Shown here: positions 1 to 9,000 of the stretch, one piece after another
Numbering within the stretch: the first letter of the stretch is position 1
Layout: each line of letters starts with the position of its first letter
Notes under the pieces: generated by a model
What the model saw: only the letters and a program-made list of their open reading frames with translations
Told to the model about the DNA's origin: nothing
The model's database searches: none
Assembly: GCA_038108155.1 (NCBI GenBank)
Contig: JAYNHP010000051.1
Location: forward strand, 1-11,942
Length of the DNA: 11,942 nt
Reading direction: 5' to 3'
Source of the DNA: MED-G20 sp038108155
Lineage (GTDB): Bacteria > Bacteroidota > Bacteroidia > Flavobacteriales_D > Parvicellaceae
Program-made: the position numbers and the translations under genes

Positions 1-2887
1 AATTGAAAGAATTACCTCCAAATACCTCAATTTGAATAGTATCTCCTTCACAAATCGTTGTGTCATTGGAAGAGGATATTGAAGGTATATAACCTTCAGA
101 AATAGTGATGACTGTATCTGCAAAACACCCTAAAGTATCTACTGAACTTAATAAATAAGTTCCTGCACTTAAACCATTAACTACAAAAGAAGAAGTAACG
201 TTACTGTCTATTAAAATTGAATTATTAGTTACAAAATCTTTTAATTCAAAAATCCAAAAAGGACTATTGGATCCAACAGGAAATCCTGTTATGGAAGCAT
301 TATCTGATCCAAAGCAAACAAGAGAATCAATTGTGAAATTAGGAGAATAACAAGTGTCACAAATAGAAATTATATCTATACTAGCAGAGTCTAAACATCC
401 ACCATTTGTATCAGTTACTACAACAGAATATGTTGAATTTTGATTTGGAAGCACATATGGATTTTGAATTGTGGATGAAGATATAAAAGAAGATGAACTC
501 CACTGATAGGTAAAACTTCCCGGATCTGGAATTGTAGAACACGATTTAAAATAGGTGACGGGTCTTTTATTTTCAATTCCTGTTGGACTAGAGCTATAAG
601 AACATGCTTGAGTAACATCGCTTCTATAATAAAGCGCTGATAAATAAGGAGTTAATTGGTAAGGCGTAGACCAATTATAAGTATATGTACCATTACTTAA
701 ATTATTAAAACATATTTCAATTACTATATTTGAAATTCCATCCCATTCATAAGCATTAGTTAATTGAAAATTATTTATTCCAATACTTGGACTAATATTT
801 TGTGGACTAAAAACAGTGGTTAAATTTGGAATCCAATTATTAATAATATTTAAATTGGTGCATCCCATTTTTATCGTATAGTCATAAAAAATATTGGTAG
901 CCCCATTTTGAGATAATGCCTCCCAAGCTAGCTCTGTTATTTTACCAGCAGTCAAACCAGCTGTTAGCAACTCACTAGCTCTATATAAAAACTGGTGCTT
1001 TGCATTTTTATAATAGTGACCAAATGGAGCAGGATATGAAAACTGTGTATTCGACCCATTTAAAGTTCCTACTGACAAAGTAGTATCATTTGAATTGCAG
1101 ACAGTTGAAGCGCTAGGACCACATAAAGCTGGGGCACTGCCTTCCAAAACAAGATTCAAAAGAACTGTATCTCCACAAAAACTAATAGAATCACTAGCAC
1201 TTAAAGTAATTTGTGGTGAATAAGAAGGAATAACATTAATAGTTAGAGTGTCTATTTTATGGCAACCTTGACCATTTAAAATATTTATTTGATAATCAAA
1301 AATACCTGGGACAGAAGAGCTGAATAAAGGATTATTAATATTGCTATTATCTAGATTAAATGAAGGATTCCATTGAAATGTATAATTATCTGGAATTGAA
1401 GGTTGAGCTAAAAATTGAATATTGGAGTTTAGACAAGTACTATTTCCACTTTGTGTTAATGTATAATTATAATCTGGAGCAACAGAGACTGTTATAGTAT
1501 CCACATTTGTACAACCTCCTGATAAATTACTTTCAACTTTATAGGTGGTGGTGTTCAATGGATTTGCAATTGGATTCGAACAATTAATACAAGAAAAATT
1601 AGATCCTAATACGATTGGATCTCCACTTAAAACAGACCATGTAAAATTTGATCCACCAAAAGCTAAAAGTGATATTGAATCTTGTTCACAAATAGTAATA
1701 TCTTGTCCAACTGTAGTACTTGAGATTACAGATAACCCAACGGCAGCAGACGTAATTCCTCTGTTAGGACAGGCATTATCATATGCCTCAACATTAATAG
1801 TAGTAAAAGCGCCTATACCAGGTGGAACTGTAAAACAAAAAGTAGCTGAAGCAGGTGAAGAATAAGAATTTTGAATCATAGTAGCTCCAATAAATAGTTG
1901 TGAGATGTTAGAACTAATAATCAAAGAATCCTGAGGATTTCCGTCCAAAAACTCTAAATCAAAGCATAAAAAATCTCCCTCACATGCTTGAATATCAAAT
2001 AATGAAGTTTGGGTAGCAGTTCCTGTAAGATTGAGTAACCCTATTGGATTTGGAGTAGGACTAAAATTTGTTGTACAGTTGATAATTTCAAAAGTAAAAT
2101 CTTGCTTTACTGAGCCAACTAAATTTCCATTTGAGTCAAATTCTTCAATTAGGACAACTACAACAAAATTACCTTGAATAGTAGGCGTAAATGTAATTTC
2201 ACCAGTGCTTGAGTTTATACTTATTCCATTAATTGGACTTGATCCAGAATAACCAAATTGATAAGGAACAGGAACACCAGGACTTTCTAAAGCATCTACT
2301 AATGAATAAAATAGCGAATCACCATCTGGTTCAAAAACTCCAAAATTATAAATTACAGGTTGATTAATACAACTGTAAGGAATTGGAGAACCTGAAATTA
2401 CTGGTGAATTGTTACATGGTGATGTATTGCTATTCAATACAGTTTCAAAATAATAAGCATTTGAAGAGCCAGTAAGATTTTGAGAAGAATTTCTACAACA
2501 ACCATCGTATGAAAAAATCCAACTATCACATCCACTAGGTAATGTCACTATCCCCTTCCACACATGTTTGAAAACACCTGGAAAAACTCCTCCATTACAT
2601 TCACTTTGAGGCAAAAGTAAGTCGCACAATTGTGAAACTTCTTGTTGATAAACAATATTTTGCAAGCTTAAACTGTTAGAAAAAGGAATCCCGCATGTGT
2701 TGCTCACACTTATAGACTTTGGAGTTGATGAGATAAAGGCTGTACCACAATCTTCAAATAAGGTTAAAGTGATTTCAAATTCATTGGATGATATACATGT
2801 ATAAGAAATATTTCCACCAGGAACGTGGGATGCATTTATACTTATTGTGTATATAATAGAAACAATAAATAAATATAATTTATTCAT
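1..2887 (-). CDS. Large secreted Ig/PKD-repeat protein, gliding-motility/T9SS cargo type (partial; C-terminus beyond left edge)
   Basis: The frame is open without a stop from the ATG at 2887 to the window edge (962 complete codons), so the C-terminus is missing. Residues 1-19 form a signal peptide (MNKLYLFIVSIIYTISINA) followed by SHVPGGNISYTC. This N-terminal module, with W123 and the C130-C131-R132-N133 motif, is typical of large Bacteroidota proteins that end in a gliding-motility/T9SS C-terminal domain. Cys-rich Ig/PKD-like repeats follow from about residue 393, recognisable by the recurring TICEGD-type strand. A roughly 195-residue Cys-bracketed domain (C589 to C783, containing KHQFLY and YTIKMGC) interrupts one repeat. 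Further repeats run to residue 962. The protein should be exported by Sec and displayed or released by T9SS, as an adhesin or structural surface protein. The exact ligand is unknown, and the sorting domain cannot be verified here. It is divergent from the small gene at 3107. Confidence 0.85.
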   Translation of the reverse strand, partial: MNKLYLFIVSIIYTISINASHVPGGNISYTCISSNEFEITLTLFEDCGTAFISSTPKSISVSNTCGIPFSNSLSLQNIVYQQEVSQLCDLLLPQSECNGGVFPGVFKHVWKGIVTLPSGCDSWIFSYDGCCRNSSQNLTGSSNAYYFETVLNSNTSPCNNSPVISGSPIPYSCINQPVIYNFGVFEPDGDSLFYSLVDALESPGVPVPYQFGYSGSSPINGISINSSTGEITFTPTIQGNFVVVVLIEEFDSNGNLVGSVKQDFTFEIINCTTNFSPTPNPIGLLNLTGTATQTSLFDIQACEGDFLCFDLEFLDGNPQDSLIISSNISQLFIGATMIQNSYSSPASATFCFTVPPGIGAFTTINVEAYDNACPNRGITSAAVGLSVISSTTVGQDITICEQDSISLLAFGGSNFTWSVLSGDPIVLGSNFSCINCSNPIANPLNTTTYKVESNLSGGCTNVDTITVSVAPDYNYTLTQSGNSTCLNSNIQFLAQPSIPDNYTFQWNPSFNLDNSNINNPLFSSSVPGIFDYQINILNGQGCHKIDTLTINVIPSYSPQITLSASDSISFCGDTVLLNLVLEGSAPALCGPSASTVCNSNDTTLSVGTLNGSNTQFSYPAPFGHYYKNAKHQFLYRASELLTAGLTAGKITELAWEALSQNGATNIFYDYTIKMGCTNLNIINNWIPNLTTVFSPQNISPSIGINNFQLTNAYEWDGISNIVIEICFNNLSNGTYTYNWSTPYQLTPYLSALYYRSDVTQACSYSSSPTGIENKRPVTYFKSCSTIPDPGSFTYQWSSSSFISSSTIQNPYVLPNQNSTYSVVVTDTNGGCLDSASIDIISICDTCYSPNFTIDSLVCFGSDNASITGFPVGSNSPFWIFELKDFVTNNSILIDSNVTSSFVVNGLSAGTYLLSSVDTLGCFADTVITISEGYIPSISSSNDTTICEGDTIQIEVFGGNSFN

Positions 2888-2988
2888 AATTAAAAAAATG
2901 CAGTAGTGAATTATAAAAATTCAAAATTCACTTTTATTAATTTATATGGTATAGCTAAAGTAAATATACTATTTAGATAAGTAATTAC

Positions 2989-3060
2989 TTTTATCATATG
3001 ATAAAATTGATTTGCATCAATTTTTAACATATAAATTAATATAATCATTGTATATACAAT
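2989..3060. repeat. Cluster of perfect palindromes/inverted repeats in a divergent intergenic region
   Basis: Three perfect inverted repeats lie within 72 bp between the divergent start codons at 2887 and 3107. The first is an 18-bp palindrome at 2989-3006 (TTTTATCATATGATAAAA). The second is a 9-bp stem, AAAATTGAT/ATCAATTTT, with a TTGC loop at 3003-3024, sharing four bases with the first. The third is a 14-bp palindrome at 3047-3060 (ATTGTATATACAAT). They could be operators for a dimeric regulator or cruciform/mRNA-leader structures. The surrounding DNA is so AT-rich that chance palindromes are expected. No protein partner is visible in the window. Confidence 0.45.
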
Positions 3061-3106
3061 ATACATTTTTCAATGCTTCAAATTTACATTAAGGTTTTAA
3101 AACAAT

Positions 3107-3478
3107 ATGGATATTTTAATACTAGATCTAAAAAAAGAATTTTGGCTTTTTAATCTTTTTTCTCTATTTGTAGGTCTAATATTAATTATAATTGACAGGT
3201 CTGTTGATTTTAAATTTGCAGACAATATTAGAACTTTAACAACTCTATATTATATTTCTATTTTGATACCATCAATTTCTGTAATTGTTAGAATACTTCA
3301 TTACGTAGGAAGAAGAGGTTGGAATATTTTATTAATAATTATCCCAATTATTGGAATTATTTGGCTACTGGCATTTTTTTATAATGAGACCGTTCCTGAA
3401 AAAAATAAGTGGAGAAAAAATCCTAGTCTCATAGTTTATCATAAATCTAGACAGGGTCTACATCAACTTTCACCCTAA
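3107..3478 (+). CDS. Small membrane protein with a DUF805-like C-terminal half
   Basis: This 123-residue protein has three hydrophobic segments at about 12-30, 46-65 and 72-91. The last third reads VRILHYVGRRGWNILLIIIP, then GIIWLLAFFY and later EKNKWRKNP. That resembles the DUF805 signature, where an R-x-LHD-x-G-(K/R)-x-GWW segment precedes a final helix and a GENKYGPNP-like tail. Here the usual Asp of LHD is Tyr and the second Trp is Asn, so the match is degenerate. DUF805 proteins are inner-membrane proteins of unknown biochemical role. The ATG at 3107 is the only sensible start and has no Shine-Dalgarno, as is usual in Bacteroidota. The last ten codons lie antisense over the end of priA, giving a C-terminal extension beyond the usual DUF805 end. 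The hydrophobic pattern makes it a likely real gene; the family call is tentative. Confidence 0.7.
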   Translation: MDILILDLKKEFWLFNLFSLFVGLILIIIDRSVDFKFADNIRTLTTLYYISILIPSISVIVRILHYVGRRGWNILLIIIPIIGIIWLLAFFYNETVPEKNKWRKNPSLIVYHKSRQGLHQLSP

Positions 3479-3486
3479 TAGATTTA
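3442..3486. terminator. Candidate bidirectional terminator hairpin over the overlapping stop codons
   Basis: An outer perfect 8-bp stem pairs TAAATCTA (3442-3449) with TAGATTTA (3479-3486). Inside it, AGGGT (3453-3457) pairs with ACCCT (3472-3476) across a small internal loop, leaving a 14-nt apical loop. The priA stop (3447-3449, minus) is in the outer stem. The stop of the small membrane protein (3476-3478) is at the inner stem and internal loop. On the plus strand a seven-T run follows at 3495-3501. On the minus strand a run of six T lies at 3420-3415, farther away. The position between two convergent genes favours a shared terminator, although the T-runs are not directly adjacent to the stem. 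Confidence 0.5.
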
Positions 3487-5936
3487 CTACCTTCTTTTTT
3501 TGACCAACGATTTATAGTTAGCTGAATAAAATCCTTTACCTTACTTAAAGACAAGGTATTCTCTACCTTTATTAGTATTTGTTGGTTGTAGTAATTATTT
3601 ATTCTTGGAATAATTGTAAATTCTGGCCCTAAAACCCTCTCTCTTAATCTTTTTTTGAGTTCAATAGCTAGGTTGTTAGCTCCTACTAACAAATAATTAG
3701 AACTTTTATGGACTAAAACTAATTTAATCAAATTAAAATATGGAGGATATTTAAAATGTTTACGGTCTGCTAACTCTTGTTTATAAAGAGATTTGAAATC
3801 GTATTCCATTACCTTTTTAATTACCCAATGATAAGGATCAAAGGTTTGTAAAATTACTTTTCCCCTTTCATTTTTTCTTCCGCTTCTGCCACTCACCTGA
3901 GTTAGAAGTTGAAAACAACGCTCATATGCTCTAAAATCTGGATAATGCAACAAATCATCTGCCTGTATTACTCCTACCAAGCCAACATGATCAAAGTCTA
4001 AACCCTTACTAACCATTTGGGTGCCTACCAAAATATCAATTTCTTTTTGTTCAAACTGGTCAATGATGTTCTGAAAAGAGGTCTTTTTTCTGGTTGTATC
4101 CCAGTCCATTCTTTTTACTCTTATTTCTTTACCTAAATGCATAAAAAGCTCTTCTTCAATCTTTTGAGTCCCTATTCCTAATTTGGACATTTTTGGGGAA
4201 CCACAAGCGGAACAATTTTCTACTCGTTTAGTTGTGTAACCACAGTAATGACATTTCATTGTAGGATTATACTTATGTATAGTTAGACTTACATCACACT
4301 TTTTACACATTGGTGTCCAGCTACAAACCATACACATTTCTCTCGGTGCATATCCTCTCCTGTTTTGAAATAAAATCACTTGTTTACTTTCTCTTAGTGT
4401 GTCTTGAATTGCATCCAAAAGCAATGGAGTAAATATTCCTCGCATCTTTTTCTTTTTATGAGCTACTTTTAAATCTGCACACTGTATTTCTGGCATAGAA
4501 ACATCGTGGTATCTTTTATCTAAAACTACATAACCAATCTTTTTTTGTTCTACTAACTCCATCATTTCCATACTTGGAGTTGCTGACCCCAATAATAATT
4601 TTGAATTGTGGATTTGAGCCATTTTTGAAGCTACATCTCTAGCATTATATCTTGGAGAAGGATCTATCTGTTTATAGGAAGTCTCGTGCTCTTCATCGAC
4701 TATAATTAGACCCAAATCTTTAAATGGAAGAAATATAGCAGATCTTGCACCTAAAATTATGTCGTATTGATGTAGTTTTTCATTCATCATAGAGTACCAT
4801 AGTTCTGTGCGCTCAGCAAGACTGAACCTTGAGTGGTATACACCAACTCTGTTTCCAAAAAAAGATTGCAAACGTTGGATAATTTGAGTTGTAATAGCTA
4901 TCTCTGGCAATAAATACAATATTTTCTTTTTATTTTTTAACTGCTTAGCGATTAGCTGAATATATATTTCGGTTTTCCCGCTTCCTGTAACACCATGAAG
5001 TAGTAAACTAGTTCCGTTTTTAAAATAATTATCAATTTTTTTTAATGCTGAAGATTGAAAATCCGAAAGATTAGGCATTTTTTTTGAAATATTATCGACA
5101 TCTTTTATCCTACTATCTTCAATATTTTCAATTTCTAAAATATTTTTGTCAATCAATCCCTTTAAAACTGCAGCTGACAGGTTAGAATCGGTCAATAGTT
5201 TCTTTTTAAGAATCGATTTTCCAGATAACTCCTGGCTTAATTGTAAAAATTTGAGAAGTAACTCTTCTTGTTTAGGTGCTTTAGAAAGTTTATTAAAAGC
5301 ATCTTCTAAAAGCCCTTGATCTTTTTTTAGATTCGGATGAAGATTTATTTTTTGTATTGTTTTTATTCGGTATTTTTCATGATGAGCTTCATAATCTTGA
5401 ATCCATCCTAATTTCAATAAGTTTTTTATATAAACATGGGGAAATTTAATTTGCAATAAGTCTGAAATTTCTTTCAGATTCATTTGCTGGTTGTGTTCTA
5501 AGGCATCTACAATCTTTTGCTCACTCGGTCTTAAAACTGATAATTCCTTATCAGTATATTTTTTTAGTGAAGGCAAATACATTGACTCACTATTTAGCTT
5601 AAGGCTATTTGGAAGACCTGCTAACATAACTTCCCCCATTGTTGTCATGTAATATCTAGAAATCCACGCCCAAAGTTCAAGTTGTTTTAAATTTACAATT
5701 GGCTCATCATCCAAAACTTCTATAACTTCCTTGGTTTTATAAGATGGCTTTTGTTGATGAACTCTAAATACTATTGCTGAATACTGTTTCTTTCTTCCAA
5801 CGTTAACCAAGACTCGCTGACCAATATTTAATCTCATTCCGACTTTTAAATGATAAGACAAAAGTTTTGGTAAAGCAATGGGTATGATTACATCTATAAA
5901 ATTGGTTATTTCTTTATTATTTAATTGCTGTGACAT
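3447..5936 (-). CDS. priA: Primosomal protein N' (replication restart DNA helicase PriA)
   Basis: PriA is a superfamily 2 3'-to-5' DNA helicase that recognises stalled or collapsed forks and starts primosome assembly to reload the replicative helicase. The 829 residues fit the family length. The N-terminal fork-binding region (about 14-110) contains FIDVIIPIALPK and the typical GEVMLAGLP. The helicase core has Walker A at 315-322 (GVTGSGKT), the DEEH box at 414-417, motif III at 450-455 (GSATPS) and motif VI around 680-687 (QVSGRSGR). Eight cysteines bind two zinc ions: C535, C538, C544, C547, C562, C565, C575 and C578. The motif VSKGLDFDHV and the following ADDLLHYPDFRAYER are also standard. 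All key residues are intact. The ATG at 5936 gives a short 13-residue lead before the conserved start. The gene is divergent from the transporter gene and convergent with the DUF805-like gene, overlapping it by 32 bp. Confidence 0.97.
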   Translation of the reverse strand: MSQQLNNKEITNFIDVIIPIALPKLLSYHLKVGMRLNIGQRVLVNVGRKKQYSAIVFRVHQQKPSYKTKEVIEVLDDEPIVNLKQLELWAWISRYYMTTMGEVMLAGLPNSLKLNSESMYLPSLKKYTDKELSVLRPSEQKIVDALEHNQQMNLKEISDLLQIKFPHVYIKNLLKLGWIQDYEAHHEKYRIKTIQKINLHPNLKKDQGLLEDAFNKLSKAPKQEELLLKFLQLSQELSGKSILKKKLLTDSNLSAAVLKGLIDKNILEIENIEDSRIKDVDNISKKMPNLSDFQSSALKKIDNYFKNGTSLLLHGVTGSGKTEIYIQLIAKQLKNKKKILYLLPEIAITTQIIQRLQSFFGNRVGVYHSRFSLAERTELWYSMMNEKLHQYDIILGARSAIFLPFKDLGLIIVDEEHETSYKQIDPSPRYNARDVASKMAQIHNSKLLLGSATPSMEMMELVEQKKIGYVVLDKRYHDVSMPEIQCADLKVAHKKKKMRGIFTPLLLDAIQDTLRESKQVILFQNRRGYAPREMCMVCSWTPMCKKCDVSLTIHKYNPTMKCHYCGYTTKRVENCSACGSPKMSKLGIGTQKIEEELFMHLGKEIRVKRMDWDTTRKKTSFQNIIDQFEQKEIDILVGTQMVSKGLDFDHVGLVGVIQADDLLHYPDFRAYERCFQLLTQVSGRSGRKNERGKVILQTFDPYHWVIKKVMEYDFKSLYKQELADRKHFKYPPYFNLIKLVLVHKSSNYLLVGANNLAIELKKRLRERVLGPEFTIIPRINNYYNQQILIKVENTLSLSKVKDFIQLTINRWSKKEGSKSIRVKVDVDPV

Positions 5937-5962
5937 TCTTTATTTCGAAGACTGGAGAGTTA

Positions 5963-5970
5963 TATATTTG
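5963..5970 (+). promoter_or_regulatory. Candidate -7 box (TATATTTG) for the ABC transporter gene
   Basis: TATATTTG matches the Bacteroidota primary sigma factor -7 consensus TAnnTTTG and lies about 110 bp upstream of the transporter ATG at 6080, in the divergent gap with priA. No clear TTG or TTTG -33 element sits at the usual spacing upstream, so this is a weak call. The 143-bp gap must nevertheless contain promoters for both genes. Confidence 0.3.
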
Positions 5971-6060
5971 TAAAGGAAAATAAATTATTATATTAATAAG
6001 GTACTTAAATTTTGAATCTTTGTGAAAAATAAAAAAACAAGTTCAATTTTTTGGTATATT

Positions 6061-6068
6061 CAAATTTA
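6061..6068 (-). promoter_or_regulatory. Candidate -7 box (TAAATTTG) for priA
   Basis: Read on the minus strand, 6068 to 6061 is TAAATTTG, a match to the Bacteroidota -7 consensus TAnnTTTG. It lies about 125 bp upstream of the priA ATG (5936) and just before the divergent transporter start. No good -33 TTTG is seen at the expected spacing. If both candidate boxes are used, the two transcripts would overlap in their leaders. Confidence 0.22.
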
Positions 6069-6079
6069 AACCTATTTAA

Positions 6080-9000
6080 ATGAGTGAAAGAATTCTTAAA
6101 GCTCTTATGCAACTTTTTGCTATTGTAGCAAAAATTAATGTAATAGAAGAATCGGATGAAATTGTTGCCGCGGACTCATCAAAAAACATTGTTGAAATCT
6201 TACTAAAACAAGATCTAAATTCCGAACTTGTTGTTAAATATCTAAAGATATTTGATGAATTCATTAAGGAAAGACACGGAACCAAAAGAGTAAAAGACAG
6301 TAAGAAAAAAAGAACTTCAGTAAACTCTGTTAAAGTACTTAGAATATGTACCCAAATAAATGAAGAATTAGAACAAAGACAAAAAGTAATTGTTTTAATT
6401 AGAATCTTAGAATTTATTTTTGCAGATGATCTGCATACAGAAAAAGAGTTGGCATTTGCAGAAACAGTAGCAGATACTTTTAATATTTCTATTGAAGAGT
6501 ACCAACAAATATTACAATTTGCAGAATCATCCGCAAATAGCATAACTAATCACGACAATCATCTTGTTATAAATTCAAAATTAGATAACGATGAAAAAGA
6601 AGGCAAGAAACTATATGCCGAAGGAATTAAAGGAAGTATTTCTGTTCTTAGAGTATTATCTGTAAAAACCTATTTCATTCGTTACTTTGGAAAACAAGAA
6701 TTGTTTTTAAATGGTCAAGCGATTTCTCCAAATATTATAAAATTAATAAGACAAGGTTCCTCAATTAAGAACACTAAAATTGCACCTATATATTATAGCG
6801 ATATTATAGCCCAATTTCTCTCCGAAACTAATGATGAAAAAATAGAATTTACCGCTAATAATATAGAATATGAATTCTCTTCTGGTAAAAAAGGCTTACA
6901 CGATTTTACTTTTAAAGAAGAATCTGGAAGACTTGTAGGAATTATGGGTGGATCTGGCTCTGGAAAATCCACCTTATTAAATGTTCTTAATGGTAACTAT
7001 CCTCCATCTAGTGGAGAAATTAAAATTAATGGAATTGGACTCTACGAAAGCCCAAAACTTTTGGAGGGTGTTATTGGATTTGTTCCACAAGACGATTTAT
7101 TAATTGAAGAGCTTTCAGTTTTTGAGAATTTATATTACAATGCAAAACTTTGTTTTGGAAATTATGAAGATGATAAACTTGTAGAACTAGTAAACGAGGT
7201 TCTTATTTCAATTGGTCTTTTTGAAGCCAAAGACTTAAAAGTAGGTAATCCTCTTTCTAAGACAATTTCCGGCGGACAAAGAAAAAGATTAAATATTGCA
7301 CTTGAGCTAATTAGAGAACCATCGATACTATTTGTAGATGAACCAACTTCTGGACTTTCTTCAAACGATTCAGAAATTATAATGGATTTATTAAAGGTTT
7401 TAGCCTTAAAAGGAAAATTAATTTTTGTAGTTATTCACCAGCCATCTTCTGAAATTTTTAAAATGTTTGACCAATTGATTATTCTTGATGTTGGTGGATA
7501 TCCAATTTACAAAGGAGATCCTGTAGATGCAGTAGTTTACTTCAAAAAATTAATAAACCATGTAAATGCAGATGAAAGCGAATGTGAAACTTGTGGAAAT
7601 GTAAATCCAGAACAAATTTTTAATATCATCGACATGAAGGTGGTAGATGAATATGGCGAATTTACAGGAAATAGAAAAGTTTCTCCTCTTGAATGGAACA
7701 GACACTATCATAAACTAATTAATCCCAAATCCAACGAAAATAAAAAACAAAAAATTCCGGCTAGTATCTTTAAAATACCAAGTTTATTGAAACAATTTGG
7801 AATCTTTTTCATAAGGGATATAAAGTCGAAACTGACCAATACTCAGTATATGATTATTACTCTTTTTGAGGCTCCTTTACTTGCAGGTATTCTAGCATTT
7901 TTTATGAAATATTTAGAAACTAATTATTTAAAACATGAATTGGAGTATACTTTCTACAACAGCGACAATCTTCCTCAATATCTTTTTATTTCTGTAATAG
8001 TTGCTTTATTTATAGGACTCACTACAAGTTCGGAAGAAATCATAGGTAATTTAAAAATACTTCAAAGAGAAAAGTTTCTAAATCTTAGTAAGGGCAGTTA
8101 CTTGTTTTCAAAAATTGGAATTATGTTCTTAATATCTGCTATACAAACAGTATTTTATGTATTAGTTGGAAATTTCATTCTCGGTATTCATGGATTATTC
8201 TTCGCTCATTGGATGATTCTTTTCTCAACTTCCTGTTTTGCCAATTTACTTGGCTTAAATATATCAGCAAGCTTTAACTCTGTAAAAGTTATTTATATAT
8301 TAATTCCTATTTGTATTATTCCACAGCTTTTGTTCAGTGGAATAATTGTTCCTTTTGACAAACTTCACCCCTATTTTTCTTCAAAATCTGAAGTACCTGC
8401 TATTGGAAATATAATGGCATCTAGATGGGCTTATGAAGCATTGACAGTAGTACAGTTTAAGGACAATGATTATGAAAAGCGGTTTTTTGAATTTGATAAA
8501 AAAATGTCGTTTGCCAATTGGAAAAAAGACCAATGGGAAAGTAATCTAGATTCCAAACTAACTAATTTTTACAGAATAAGTCAGAAAGAAAACCCTCTGC
8601 ATACAGAAATAGATAAAATTAAAAGAGATGGACAAATTATAATTAATGAAGTTAGAAAAGAAATAAAAAACTTCAATTCATCAGATTTGTATAGTGATGA
8701 AGATGTAGAAAAGCTTCTATTGACAATTAAAAATAACAATATGGAGAAAAAAGATTATTTAGCGCTTCATAATTATCTAACTAGTATCAGAAATTTTTAT
8801 ATGAAACAATACAATACAGCTTCAAATTTAAAAGATGCAATTTTAATTCGTGAAACTGATCCAGATACTACTTTCATAAGAAAACTTAGAGCTTTAAAAA
8901 AACAAAAAGTAATTTCTTCAAAAGAATATAGATCTTTTAAAAATTTAATGTCTTATCTAAAAAAATACCAATTCCAAAAATTTAAAAATAAATACAACAA

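Noticed and set aside
418..618. Minus-strand open frame of 66 codons
   Set aside because: It is in another frame of the same large secreted protein gene and its product shows no recognisable features.
1545..1865. Plus-strand open frame of 106 codons
   Set aside because: It lies wholly antisense within the large secreted protein, whose reading frame is continuous with clear family motifs across this stretch.
3079..3086. Minus-strand TAAATTTG resembling a -7 box for the left-hand secreted protein gene
   Set aside because: It lies about 190 bp upstream of that start and close to the start codon of the divergent small gene. It has only a partial -33 match, which is too weak to list as a promoter.
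6076..6543. Minus-strand open frame of 155 codons, Ser/Cys-rich
   Set aside because: It is the antisense shadow of the N-terminal TerB-like part of the transporter. Its Ser-rich composition is what antisense reading of AT-rich coding DNA gives.
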